A DNA stretch of 64,000 nt from CALXOJ01 sp034120015. GTDB taxonomy: Bacteria; Spirochaetota; Spirochaetia; JAFGXN01. Every line of letters starts with the position of its first letter. Within the stretch, counting starts at the first letter, position 1. The stretch is from assembly GCA_034120015.1 (NCBI GenBank), contig JAXEIF010000011.1:12882-76881 (forward strand). The letters are read 5' to 3'. The position numbers and the translations under genes are program-made. Positions 50,243 to 58,930 of this stretch are shown here, in pieces. The notes under the pieces are model-generated. The model worked only from the letters and a program-made list of their open reading frames with translations, was not told where the DNA came from and did not search any database.

Positions 50243-52417
50243 ATGAATCTTTTTGACGGACAGAACAGAGAACCGCTGGCAGCCCGGATGCGGCCGCGGA
50301 ATCTGTCGGAATATATCGGACAGAATGCAATCCTCGGCGAAGGCCGCCTGCTGCGCCGCGTCATTCAGGCCGACCGGCTCAGTTCTCTGATTTTTTACGG
50401 TCCGCCGGGAACGGGAAAAACCACTCTGGCCCGCGTGATCGCCAATACCACCAAAAGTGCGTTTGCCTCTCTGAACGCCGTTCTTTCGGGCATTAAAGAA
50501 TTAAGAGAGGAAATCGAAGCAGCCAAAGAACGCAAGTCGCTTTACGACAAAAAAACCATTCTGTTTGTTGACGAGGTTCACCGGTGGAACAAAGCGCAGC
50601 AGGATGCACTGCTGCCGTGGGTCGAAAACGGAACGGTCGTCCTCATCGGCGCCACGACAGAAAATCCGTATTTCGAAGTCAACAAGGCTCTTGTCAGCCG
50701 CAGCCGCATTTTCCGGTTAACCTCTCTCACCGAAGAAGAGCTGCGGCAGGTTGCAATGCAGGCGATCGGCGACCGGGAACGGGGCTACGGGAAATGGCAG
50801 GTTGTTTTCGAAGAAGGAGCTTTGGAACATCTGGTGCACACCGCCGAAGGCGATGCCCGCAACCTGCTGAACGCATTGGAGCTGGCAGTCGAAACAACGC
50901 CGGAATCGTTTCCGCCGGAAGAAGGAAGCGAAATCCGAATTACACTGGGTACCGCGGAAGAGAGCATCCAGCAGAAAGCGGTTCTCTACGATAAAGAAGG
51001 CGATTACCACTACGACATCATCAGCGCGTTTATCAAGTCCCTGCGCGGCTCCGATCCCGATGCCGCTCTTTACTGGATGGCGCGCATGACCGAAGCGGGA
51101 GAAAGCCCCCGTTTTCTCTTCCGCCGCATGCTGATTCTCGCCTGCGAAGATGTGGGAATGGCCGATCCGAATGCGATTCGTACAGTCGAAGCGTGTGCAT
51201 CCGCCTTTGACCGCATCGGCATGCCGGAAGGTAACTTCATGCTTTCTCTGGCAGCACTCTACCTGTCAACCTGCCCGAAAAGCAACACGACACTCTCCTT
51301 TTTCGATGCAATGGAAGCAGTCCGCAAAGAATCCAACGGAGAAGTTCCGAACCATTTGAAAGATCCCTCCCGCGACGCCGAAGATTTCGGCCACGGAAAA
51401 GGCTATTTATATCCTCACGCATACCGCGACCACTGGGTGGCACAGCAGTATCTGCCGAAAACATTGCAGGGGCGGATCTTCTACCAGCCCGGCACACTCG
51501 GATATGAAGCCGAAATCGCGGGTGGAGTTCGTGAACGGAGAGAACTGCAGCTCTCCCGTTCGGCCGAAACAGACGATTCGGATGTTCTCACCTTTTCATT
51601 TGATAAGGACGAAATGAAGTGGCTGATGCGGATGAACAGCGATCCGAAAGCCGACGGCCGCCTGCGCAGTATTTTATTGGATCTGATCAAATGGCAGCGG
51701 TTTTACAACGTTTTGGATGTCAACGCCGGCGGCGGCTTTTTCGTATGGGAAGCGTTACGACGCACTCCGGAAGGATGCGTGTATGCGTTAACGGCGACGG
51801 CCGGCGAAAAGGAGTTTATCGATTTTCATGCGCGGGAACTGGCCGAAGAACGGCGCCCGTTTACCGCAACAGCAGCCGCTTTTACCGACCGCATAAAAAC
51901 GATTCCCGCATCACTGCGCTTTGAAATCATTCTGGTGCGCGATCTGTTTTTGAGAGAAAACCGAACGGCGGAAACCGCTGTTCTGCTGAGACAGAAAGCC
52001 GTTGACGGCGCACAGCTGCTGTTAACGCAAACACTGCCGCACGCATCGACGCGGCTGTCGGAGCTGCTCTCACCGCGGCTGACACCACCCGAACTGCTGA
52101 CCGGCATGAAGGAAGCCGAAAACGCAATTTACAGCGACACTTCCAATCCGCTGCTGACACTCTCGGAAGAGCCACTGAAGGCAATGTTTGCCGAAAACGG
52201 CTGGCAAATCACACACCGCGATGAATACCCGACCGCCGGATTCCGATTTATTCCCAAAGAACGTATCGAAGCCTGGTTTGCCTCCGACGGCATTTACGGC
52301 AGCCGCCTTGAACCGGAGACGGCCGCCGCACTGAAACAGATCTGTCTGAATCAGATAGCGGGCAAAAATCATCCCTGGCAAAAAAAAATTGTTGCGTTTT
52401 TAATGAAAGCATTTTAA
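50243..52417 (+). CDS. rarA: RarA/MgsA AAA+ ATPase fused to a methyltransferase-like domain
   Basis: Replication-associated recombination protein acting at stalled forks, here 724 residues against about 430-450 for RarA alone. The AAA+ part has Walker A GPPGTGKT (53-60), Walker B ILFVDE (106-111) and sensor ATTENP, then the RarA C-terminal clamp-loader-like region up to about 410, ending GYLYPHAYRDHWVAQQYLP. From about 450 the extra domain has VLDVNAGGGFFVWEAL (490-505), like a class I SAM motif I, followed by alternating strands and helices. No catalytic Asn-Pro-Pro-Tyr motif is evident, so nucleic-acid methylation is unproven. Promoter is adjacent to the ATG. Confidence 0.9.
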   Translation: MNLFDGQNREPLAARMRPRNLSEYIGQNAILGEGRLLRRVIQADRLSSLIFYGPPGTGKTTLARVIANTTKSAFASLNAVLSGIKELREEIEAAKERKSLYDKKTILFVDEVHRWNKAQQDALLPWVENGTVVLIGATTENPYFEVNKALVSRSRIFRLTSLTEEELRQVAMQAIGDRERGYGKWQVVFEEGALEHLVHTAEGDARNLLNALELAVETTPESFPPEEGSEIRITLGTAEESIQQKAVLYDKEGDYHYDIISAFIKSLRGSDPDAALYWMARMTEAGESPRFLFRRMLILACEDVGMADPNAIRTVEACASAFDRIGMPEGNFMLSLAALYLSTCPKSNTTLSFFDAMEAVRKESNGEVPNHLKDPSRDAEDFGHGKGYLYPHAYRDHWVAQQYLPKTLQGRIFYQPGTLGYEAEIAGGVRERRELQLSRSAETDDSDVLTFSFDKDEMKWLMRMNSDPKADGRLRSILLDLIKWQRFYNVLDVNAGGGFFVWEALRRTPEGCVYALTATAGEKEFIDFHARELAEERRPFTATAAAFTDRIKTIPASLRFEIILVRDLFLRENRTAETAVLLRQKAVDGAQLLLTQTLPHASTRLSELLSPRLTPPELLTGMKEAENAIYSDTSNPLLTLSEEPLKAMFAENGWQITHRDEYPTAGFRFIPKERIEAWFASDGIYGSRLEPETAAALKQICLNQIAGKNHPWQKKIVAFLMKAF

Positions 52418-52447
52418 AATATGCACAAAATTGAGAGGAGTCATATT

Positions 52448-53059
52448 ATGAAAGCAAAAGAAGTCAGACACGAAGCTCTGATCAGACTGGAAGGAAACTG
52501 GATTGCCATGATCGGCATGACGATTCTTGTTACTGTTCTTTCGGCAGCACTCGGTTCCGTTTATATTTTAATCGCACCGATTCTGCTTCCCGGAGCCGCT
52601 TTGTTTACTTTAAAAGTCATCAGACAGAACAAACCCGACATCGGCGATCTTTTCGGCACCTACAAAAACTACCTGAATGCACTGGTCGCCATTGTTCTTC
52701 AGGGAATTATCATTATCGCCGGCTGTTTTCTTTTTGTCATTCCCGGGATTATTTTTGCGTACATGTTTTCACTGGTTCCGTTCATCATTGCCGACGATAC
52801 AAAACAGAATCTTTCGGCTATCGATATTCTGAAAGAAAGCGCCAGACTTATGAAAGGTTATAAATGGAAACTTTTTTGTCTGTATTTCAGTTTTATCGGC
52901 TGGATTCTGCTTTGTGTGATCACGTTCGGAATTGCCGCTATCTGGATTTCTCCGTACATGGCCGCATCACACGCCGTTTTTTACGACAGCATCAGGGAAA
53001 CGGATGAAAAAAAATCAGCCTGCGACAATGATACCAGATTCGAAAGTGCCGTGCTCTGA
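52448..53059 (+). CDS. DUF975-family membrane protein
   Basis: A 203-residue integral membrane protein with about five hydrophobic segments. The pattern KEVRHEALIRLEGNWIAMIG, then a gap and FLFVIPGIIFAYMFSLVPFI, matches DUF975. The end has SARLMKGYKWKLFCLYFSFIGW followed by YMAASHAVFYD. The ATG at 52448 is preferred because GAGAGGAG lies upstream; an ATG at 52421 has none. Family function unknown. A terminator overlapping the tRNA promoter follows. Confidence 0.85.
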   Translation: MKAKEVRHEALIRLEGNWIAMIGMTILVTVLSAALGSVYILIAPILLPGAALFTLKVIRQNKPDIGDLFGTYKNYLNALVAIVLQGIIIIAGCFLFVIPGIIFAYMFSLVPFIIADDTKQNLSAIDILKESARLMKGYKWKLFCLYFSFIGWILLCVITFGIAAIWISPYMAASHAVFYDSIRETDEKKSACDNDTRFESAVL

Positions 53060-53084
53060 GTCTTTATCGCCGAAATTATCACCG

Positions 53085-53112
53085 AAAGCCCTTGACAAAA
53101 AAGGGCTTTTTC
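53085..53112 (+). terminator. Terminator of the DUF975 gene
   Basis: AAAGCCC (53085-53091) / GGGCTTT (53103-53109) hairpin with T-run. Its loop contains the TTGACA of the tRNA promoter. Confidence 0.8.
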
Positions 53113-53122
53113 TGCATAGTAT
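53092..53122 (+). promoter_or_regulatory. Promoter of the tRNA cluster, nested in the terminator
   Basis: TTGACA (53092-53097) lies in the terminator loop; a -10 such as TAGTAT (53117-53122, 19-bp spacing) or CATAGT (17 bp) follows. Spacing is uncertain. Confidence 0.6.
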
Positions 53123-53141
53123 ACAGGATTCCTAATCAAAC

Positions 53142-53214
53142 GGTGGGAGTAGTTCAATGGCAGAGCGTCAGATTGTGGTTCTGATTGTTGCGGGTTCGAG
53201 CCCCGTCTCCCACC
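53142..53214 (+). tRNA. tRNA-His (GTG)
   Basis: Acceptor GTGGGAG / CTCCCAC, anticodon loop TTGTGGT with anticodon GTG. An extra G at position -1 pairs with C73, the His hallmark. No encoded CCA. Confidence 0.95.
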
Positions 53215-53219
53215 CTTTT

Positions 53220-53293
<74 letters not shown>

Positions 53294-53300
53294 ATGATTT

Positions 53301-53373
53301 GGGCCGCTAGCTCAGCTGGTAGAGCAACAGACTCTTAATCTGTGGGTCAAAGGTTCGATCCCTTTGCGGCTCA
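53301..53373 (+). tRNA. tRNA-Lys (CTT)
   Basis: Acceptor GGGCCGC / GCGGCTC, anticodon stem ACAGA / TCTGT around loop CTCTTAA, anticodon CTT. No encoded CCA. Confidence 0.95.
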
Positions 53374-53376
53374 TTC

Positions 53377-53458
53377 GCGGGAATGGTGAAATTGGCAGAC
53401 ACGCCGGACTTAGGATCCGGTACCGCGAGGTGTAAGGGTTCAAGTCCCTTTTCCCGCA
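53377..53458 (+). tRNA. tRNA-Leu (TAG)
   Basis: Acceptor GCGGGAA / TTCCCGC, anticodon stem CCGGA / TCCGG with loop CTTAGGA, anticodon TAG, and the long variable arm of class II tRNAs (82 nt in all). No encoded CCA. Confidence 0.95.
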
Positions 53459-53501
53459 AGTTTCCAATCCCCTTCCGGATTTAATTTTTTCTGCAACACG
53501 G

Positions 53502-53530
53502 TTGACAAAAAGCCGAAAATGTTGTAAAAG
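53502..53530 (+). promoter_or_regulatory. Promoter of tRNA-Gly
   Basis: TTGACA (53502-53507), 17-bp spacer, TAAAAG (53525-53530), 11 nt before tRNA-Gly. Confidence 0.65.
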
Positions 53531-53541
53531 GAAAAAGCAAT

Positions 53542-53613
53542 GCGAAAGTAGCTCAGTGGTAGAGCTCCACCTTGCCAAGGTGGATGTCGCGGGTTCAAGT
53601 CCCGTCTTTCGCT
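53542..53613 (+). tRNA. tRNA-Gly (GCC)
   Basis: Acceptor GCGAAAG / CTTTCGC, anticodon stem CCACC / GGTGG with loop TTGCCAA, anticodon GCC. No encoded CCA. Confidence 0.95.
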
Positions 53614-53619
53614 TATCCG

Positions 53620-53649
53620 AAGCGGCTCGTCGGCGAGTCGCTTTTTTTT
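53620..53649 (+). terminator. Terminator after tRNA-Gly
   Basis: AGCGGCTCG / CGAGTCGCT stem (one G-T pair), 4-nt loop, then eight T, just before tig. Confidence 0.85.
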
Positions 53650-53671
53650 AACACTGAAAAAAGAGGTTGAA

Positions 53672-55027
53672 ATGAAAATCGTCAGCAAAAAAACGGAAAA
53701 ACTGGAAAACTCGGCGGAAAAATTAACCGTCACCATCGACAAAAACGAATTACACAAAGCCTACTCCGACCTTCTCAATCACTACGCAAAAGAAGCAACC
53801 GTTAAAGGCTTTCGTAAAGGCAAAACACCGGTCAATGTGATCGAAAACCGGTTTGGCGAAATCATTAAAGGCGAAGCCGTGATGAAAGCGATCGACGAAA
53901 CATGGAAAGAACTGGTTGATGCGGGCGATGTGAAACCTCTGCCGTATGCGGAACCGAAACTGGCTGACGAAGACAGCTTGAAACCCGATTGGGAAAACGA
54001 TTTCATTTTCAGCGTTTCCTATGATGTCGAACCGGAAATTACGGTTGCCGAATACAAAAATATCGAAACGGAAGTTCCCAAAGTCACGGTCGAAGATTCC
54101 GATATTCAGAAAGAACTGGAAAAACTGCAGGATCAGAATGCAATGGTCGTTCCCAAAAAATCGGGTGCGGTCGAGAAAAACGACATCGTTACCATCGACT
54201 ACTCTCTCCTGGATGACGAAGGCAATGTGATGCCGAAATCCGAACGGCAGGATTTTGTCTTTACGGTCGGAAGCGGATACAATCTTTACAAACTGGACGA
54301 CGATATTATCGGAATGAAAAAAGACGAAGAAAAAGTTGTAAAAAAATCGTTCGGCGAGGATGAAAACGCACCGGCTCTGAAAGGTCAGTCTTTCAACATC
54401 AAAGTTAAAATCAAAGAAATCAAAGTTAAAGAACTGCCCGCTATCGACGACGATCTCGCTCAGGACATTAACGAAAAATTCAAAACGCTTGACGATTTAA
54501 AAGCCGACATTAAAGACAGGCTGACAAAAGCAGTCGAAACCAAACTGAAAGGCAGCAAAATCGAAGCTATCCTGAATAAAATTACATCGGAAACGACTTT
54601 CGAACTGCCTCAGTCAATGATTGCTGCCGAACAGGACAATGCATGGCAAAACTTCCTGGCACAAAATAACCTGCAGGAAGACCAGGCTGTGCAGATTCTG
54701 AAATATCAGGGCAAGACAAAGGAAGACATTATCAGTGATTTCAAAGAAGCAGCTGTCAAAAACCTCAAAGACAAACTGGTTCTGAAAGCCGTTATCAAGG
54801 CCGAAAACCTGAAAGCCGAGGATGCGGACTACGAAGCCCGCTACGGAGAAATTGCCAAGGCAGCCGGAAAAACGGTTGACGAAATCAAAAAGGTTTACGA
54901 CAACCCCTCTTTTAAGCCGTATCTGGCGGAAGAAATTTTGAACGGAAAAGCTGTCGATTTTCTTATCGGTGCGGCAAAAATCAAAACCGGTAAAAAGACA
55001 ACAGTAACCGACTTCCTTTCCATGTAA
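53672..55027 (+). CDS. tig: Trigger factor
   Basis: Ribosome-bound chaperone and peptidyl-prolyl isomerase. The 451-residue protein has the N-terminal ribosome-binding loop GFRKGKTPVNVIENRFG, an FKBP-like domain (about 155-245, with VEKNDIVTIDYSLLDDEG) and a long helical C-terminal arm. AAGAGGTTG precedes the ATG. Followed 24 nt later by clpP and then clpX, the order also found in T. pallidum and many other bacteria. Confidence 0.96.
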   Translation: MKIVSKKTEKLENSAEKLTVTIDKNELHKAYSDLLNHYAKEATVKGFRKGKTPVNVIENRFGEIIKGEAVMKAIDETWKELVDAGDVKPLPYAEPKLADEDSLKPDWENDFIFSVSYDVEPEITVAEYKNIETEVPKVTVEDSDIQKELEKLQDQNAMVVPKKSGAVEKNDIVTIDYSLLDDEGNVMPKSERQDFVFTVGSGYNLYKLDDDIIGMKKDEEKVVKKSFGEDENAPALKGQSFNIKVKIKEIKVKELPAIDDDLAQDINEKFKTLDDLKADIKDRLTKAVETKLKGSKIEAILNKITSETTFELPQSMIAAEQDNAWQNFLAQNNLQEDQAVQILKYQGKTKEDIISDFKEAAVKNLKDKLVLKAVIKAENLKAEDADYEARYGEIAKAAGKTVDEIKKVYDNPSFKPYLAEEILNGKAVDFLIGAAKIKTGKKTTVTDFLSM

Positions 55028-55051
55028 CAGACATAGAACAAGGAGAAGCGC

Positions 55052-55651
55052 GTGAACGAGCAAAACAACACACTGGTTCCGATTGTTGTCGAAAGAACGG
55101 GTTCGGGAGAACGTTCTTACGATATTTTTTCGCGCCTGCTGAAAGACCGTATCATTTTCATTGACGGAGAAATCAATGATGCGACGGCGGACTTGGCGGT
55201 AGCCCAGATGCTGTTTCTCGAATCCGAGGATAACGAACGCGAGATCAATCTCTACATCAACTCTCCGGGCGGATCGGTAACCGCCGGACTGGCGATTTAC
55301 GATACGATGCAGTACCTGAAATCGGAAGTTCGCACCATTTGTCTCGGTCAGGCCTGCTCAATGGCTGCCGTTCTGCTGGCGGCCGGAACCAAAGGAAAAC
55401 GGTGTGCACTGCCCTCTTCCCGCATCATGATTCACCAACCGTGGGGCGGAGCGGGAGGACAGGCTTCCGATATCGGTATCCAGGCTAAAGAAATTATCCG
55501 TCTGAAACAGCTTTTAACCGGATATCTTGCCGATGCATGCGAACAACCGGTCGACAGACTGACAGCCGATCTGGAACGCGATTTTTATCTGACGCCTCAG
55601 GAAGCTCTCTCCTACGGGTTAATCGATAAGGTTCTGGTAAAAAATCAATGA
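55052..55651 (+). CDS. clpP: ATP-dependent Clp protease proteolytic subunit
   Basis: Serine protease chamber of ClpXP, 199 residues. The catalytic Ser is in GQACSMAAVLLAAG, the His in SRIMIHQPWGGAGG and the Asp near the ERDFYLTPQEALSYGLID segment. The GTG start at 55052 has AAGGAG upstream. The stop overlaps the clpX start by 4 nt, so the two products are made together. Confidence 0.97.
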   Translation: MNEQNNTLVPIVVERTGSGERSYDIFSRLLKDRIIFIDGEINDATADLAVAQMLFLESEDNEREINLYINSPGGSVTAGLAIYDTMQYLKSEVRTICLGQACSMAAVLLAAGTKGKRCALPSSRIMIHQPWGGAGGQASDIGIQAKEIIRLKQLLTGYLADACEQPVDRLTADLERDFYLTPQEALSYGLIDKVLVKNQ

Positions 55652-56907
55652 GCGGCGACGGAAAAAGAACCTGTATCCTTTGCGGCGAACCGATTCCCGA
55701 CTGGCTGATTTCTTTCGAAGGAATCAAACCGGGAGTTTATGTCTGCGAAAACTGCATTTCAACCGCGTTTGAAGTATTGCAGGAAAACACCGAAAAAACA
55801 CCACAAAAGGCAAAGCCCGATTCGGATTCCGATTTCAACGGCACAAATCCTGTCGAAATTCCGACCCCTTCCGAGCTGAAAGCCCACCTTGACCGATACA
55901 TTATCGGTCAGGACAAAGCAAAACGGGTTCTCAGTGTTTCCGTCTACAATCATTACAAACGAATTTTCAAAAAAAATGCCGTTGACCCTCAGGTTGAAAT
56001 CGATAAATCGAATATCCTGCTGCTTGGTCCGTCCGGGTCGGGAAAAACACTGTTGGCACGGACTCTGGCCAAAAAATTAAATGTTCCGTTTGCTATTGCC
56101 GACGCGACCACCGTTACGGAAGCCGGCTACGTCGGAGATGATGTCGAAAACATTCTGCTGAGACTGATTCAAAACGCCGACGGTGATATCGATAGGGCAC
56201 AAAAAGGCATTATTTTCATTGACGAAATCGACAAAATTGCCCGCAAATCGGAAAACCGCTCGATTACCCGAGACGTTTCCGGAGAGGGCGTTCAACAGGC
56301 TCTGCTGAAAATTATCGAAGGAACGGTTTCCGATGTTCCGCCCGGAGGCGGACGCAAACACCCGTATCAGGAAATGCTGAAAATCGACACGACCAATATT
56401 CTGTTTATCTGCGGCGGTGCTTTTGTCGGATTGGATAAACTGATTGCCGAACGCACATCCCGTAAAACGATCGGTTTCGGTGAGGAAAACAGCAGTCAAA
56501 AGCCGTCTCTTTCGGAACTGTACGCCAATATCCATCCGGACGACCTTGTGAAATTCGGACTGATTCCCGAATTAATCGGACGTCTTCCCGTCATCGTCGG
56601 ACTGGATGAACTGGACAAAGAGGCGTTGATTCGGATTATCACCGAACCCGACAACTCTATTTTAAAACAGTTCACGGAAATGCTCAAACTTGACAACGCC
56701 GATCTGGATTTTCGCCCGGAAGCAGTTGAGGCCGTTGCCGAAACAGCCCTGAAACGCAAAACAGGAGCCCGCGGCATCCGATCCATTCTGGAAAAACTGA
56801 TGAATGAAGTCATGTTCAAGCTCCCCGATATTCCAGGAAAAAAGACTGTTATCGTTACCAAAGAATGCATAACGGAGAACATCGATCCGGAAATTCGGAC
56901 AGACTGA
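55648..56907 (+). CDS. clpX: ATP-dependent Clp protease ATP-binding subunit ClpX
   Basis: AAA+ unfoldase that feeds proteins to ClpP. The 419-residue protein has an N-terminal zinc domain with CILCGEP and YVCENC, a pore-forming AAA+ module with Walker A GPSGSGKT, Walker B IIFIDEIDKI and the pore loop GYVGDDV. RPGGG-type segment reads PPGGGRKHPYQEML, and the ClpP-contact motif is IGF near IGFGEEN. The C-terminal helical domain ends the protein. Confidence 0.97.
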   Translation: MSGDGKRTCILCGEPIPDWLISFEGIKPGVYVCENCISTAFEVLQENTEKTPQKAKPDSDSDFNGTNPVEIPTPSELKAHLDRYIIGQDKAKRVLSVSVYNHYKRIFKKNAVDPQVEIDKSNILLLGPSGSGKTLLARTLAKKLNVPFAIADATTVTEAGYVGDDVENILLRLIQNADGDIDRAQKGIIFIDEIDKIARKSENRSITRDVSGEGVQQALLKIIEGTVSDVPPGGGRKHPYQEMLKIDTTNILFICGGAFVGLDKLIAERTSRKTIGFGEENSSQKPSLSELYANIHPDDLVKFGLIPELIGRLPVIVGLDELDKEALIRIITEPDNSILKQFTEMLKLDNADLDFRPEAVEAVAETALKRKTGARGIRSILEKLMNEVMFKLPDIPGKKTVIVTKECITENIDPEIRTD

Positions 56908-56914
56908 TACGCCG

Positions 56915-56943
56915 TTGACATTTTTTCCGTAATCGTACATAAT
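56915..56943 (+). promoter_or_regulatory. Promoter of argF
   Basis: TTGACA (56915-56920), 17-bp spacer, CATAAT (56938-56943), with AAGGAAAAG before the ATG at 56967. Confidence 0.78.
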
Positions 56944-56966
56944 GATACCCTACTCAAGGAAAAGTC

Positions 56967-57908
56967 ATGAAAATCAGATTAACCAACCGCTCTTTTTTAA
57001 AATTAATGGATTTCACTCCGGAAGAAATCAGATATCTGCTTGATTTGGCCCACCGGTTAAAAGACGAAAAACGCCGCAACAAATTAAAAAACCGTTTTAA
57101 AGGTAAATCGCTGGCAATGATTTTCGAAAAAAGATCAACCCGCACCCGTTGCGCATTTGAAACTGCTTTTGCAGAAGAAGGCGGACACCCGGTTTTTCTT
57201 TCAACGGATGATATTCAGCTCGGAGAAAAAGAATCGGTTGAAGATACAGCCCGCGTTTTGGGACGGATGTTTAATGCCATCCAATTCCGCGGATTTAAAC
57301 AGGAACATGTGGAAATGCTTGCTTCCGGTTCCGGGATTCCCGTTTATAACGGACTGACGGATGAATTTCACCCGACACAGATTCTGGCCGATTTCATGAC
57401 AATGGAAGAAGTATTCGGCCGGTTAAAAGGACTGAAAGTTGTCTTCGTCGGCGACACCCGTAATAATGTCGCTGTTTCCATGATGGTCGGCTGTGCAAAA
57501 ATGGGAATTCATTTTACCGCTCTCGGTCCGAAATCACTGGCACCCGACGAACAAATGGTTTCAAAGTGCCGGGAAATAGCTGACCAAAGCGGCAGTATTA
57601 TTTCCGTAACGGACAATATCGACGAAGCGGTCAATAACGCCGACGTTATTTATACCGATGTCTGGGCATCCATGGGCGAAGAATCCATGAGCAGAGAACG
57701 TTCCGAAATATTGTCTCCATACCAGGTCAACGACTCATTGATGGAAAAAACCGGTAAAACCGAATCGATATTCCTTCACTGTCTGCCGGCTGTTAAGGGT
57801 CAGGAAGTGACGGAATCGGTTATCGAAGGTCCACGCAGTTATGTATGGGATGAGGCCGAAAACAGAAAACATACCATCAAAGCAGTCATGGTGGCAACAC
57901 TGACCTGA
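56967..57908 (+). CDS. argF: Ornithine carbamoyltransferase
   Basis: Transfers carbamoyl from carbamoyl phosphate to ornithine, or the reverse in arginine breakdown. The 313-residue protein has the carbamoyl-phosphate loop FEKRSTRTRCAFE, the HPTQILADFMTMEE segment, and HCLPAVKG with the Cys-Leu-Pro of OTCases, plus the ornithine site YTDVWASMGEE. No arcA/arcC or other arg genes lie near, so biosynthetic versus catabolic role is open. The following DHH gene starts 14 nt later. Confidence 0.95.
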   Translation: MKIRLTNRSFLKLMDFTPEEIRYLLDLAHRLKDEKRRNKLKNRFKGKSLAMIFEKRSTRTRCAFETAFAEEGGHPVFLSTDDIQLGEKESVEDTARVLGRMFNAIQFRGFKQEHVEMLASGSGIPVYNGLTDEFHPTQILADFMTMEEVFGRLKGLKVVFVGDTRNNVAVSMMVGCAKMGIHFTALGPKSLAPDEQMVSKCREIADQSGSIISVTDNIDEAVNNADVIYTDVWASMGEESMSRERSEILSPYQVNDSLMEKTGKTESIFLHCLPAVKGQEVTESVIEGPRSYVWDEAENRKHTIKAVMVATLT

Positions 57909-57922
57909 TTGAAGGATTAAAA

Positions 57923-58930
57923 ATGAAAACCGATACAATCGAAGAAATCCTTGAGACTTTAAAGAAAAACGATTCATTTTTGATTGTCGGTCATCTGCAA
58001 CCCGATCCCGACTGTATCTCTTCGCAATGGGGCCTCGCCCGTTTTCTGAAGGAAAAAGGAAAAAAGGTCACTCTGGCCAATGCCGGTCCCATGGGCGAAA
58101 AAGATTTCGAACCTTACAGGGACAGATTTCACGAAACAGTCATGCCGATTTTACCGCAGTTAAAAAGCGAAAAAACAGTTATGATTGTCACCGACTGCTC
58201 CAGCTCTGACCGTCTCGGAAGCCTTGAACCGGAAACCAAAGATTTTTACACGATTGTAATCGATCACCATGCCAACGGAGACGAAAATTTCGGTCATCTT
58301 CGATTTATCGATCCGCAGGCTCCGTCAACAACAATTCTGGTCAAACAGATTATCTGCGCATGGGATGCCACTCTGCTTCCGTTAACGGCAAAAATTCTAT
58401 TTTGGGGTTTCTGTACGGACAGCGGTTATTTTCGCTTTCTGCAAAGCTACAGTGCCCCCTATTTTCATGATATTGCCGATTTGGTGACTGCCGGTGCCGT
58501 ACCGTCCGAAACATACGCATTCATGACATACGGAAAATCATTGCTGTCCAGACAGTTTGTCGCGGAAATGATTCAGCGTATGAAAGTCTTTCACGAAAAC
58601 CGTTTTTTTCTGGCGACAGTCTCCCGCAGAGCCGAAAAAAAATACGGAGAAGAAAAGGATACATCGGTTTTTTTTGAACAGGTAATGGCAATCAGGGAGT
58701 GTAAAATTATCGCGCTTATCAAACACAACGGATTCCGTACCTACACTGTCAGCCTGAGATCACGAGAACCTGATGTCGGCAGACTGGCTTTATCCTACGG
58801 TGGCGGAGGTCATAAGCTGGCAGCAGGTTTCCGGTTTAAAGGGAACCTGCACCGGCTAAAAAAAATGCTGATTCGGGATACGAAAAGGATTCTGTCAACA
58901 ATCGAACCCGTATCTCCGAAATCAGATTAA
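57923..58930 (+). CDS. DHH/DHHA1 family phosphoesterase
   Basis: Nucleotidyl phosphodiesterase of the NrnA type, 335 residues. The DHH domain has HLQPDPDCIS (Asp ligands), VTDCSSSDRLG and IDHHANGDE with the name-giving motif. The DHHA1 domain ends with YGGGGHKLAAGFR. Family members degrade nanoRNA, pAp or cyclic di-AMP products; which applies here cannot be decided. In an argF operon by position. Its stop overlaps the stop of the convergent GH3 gene by 4 nt. Confidence 0.92.
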   Translation: MKTDTIEEILETLKKNDSFLIVGHLQPDPDCISSQWGLARFLKEKGKKVTLANAGPMGEKDFEPYRDRFHETVMPILPQLKSEKTVMIVTDCSSSDRLGSLEPETKDFYTIVIDHHANGDENFGHLRFIDPQAPSTTILVKQIICAWDATLLPLTAKILFWGFCTDSGYFRFLQSYSAPYFHDIADLVTAGAVPSETYAFMTYGKSLLSRQFVAEMIQRMKVFHENRFFLATVSRRAEKKYGEEKDTSVFFEQVMAIRECKIIALIKHNGFRTYTVSLRSREPDVGRLALSYGGGGHKLAAGFRFKGNLHRLKKMLIRDTKRILSTIEPVSPKSD

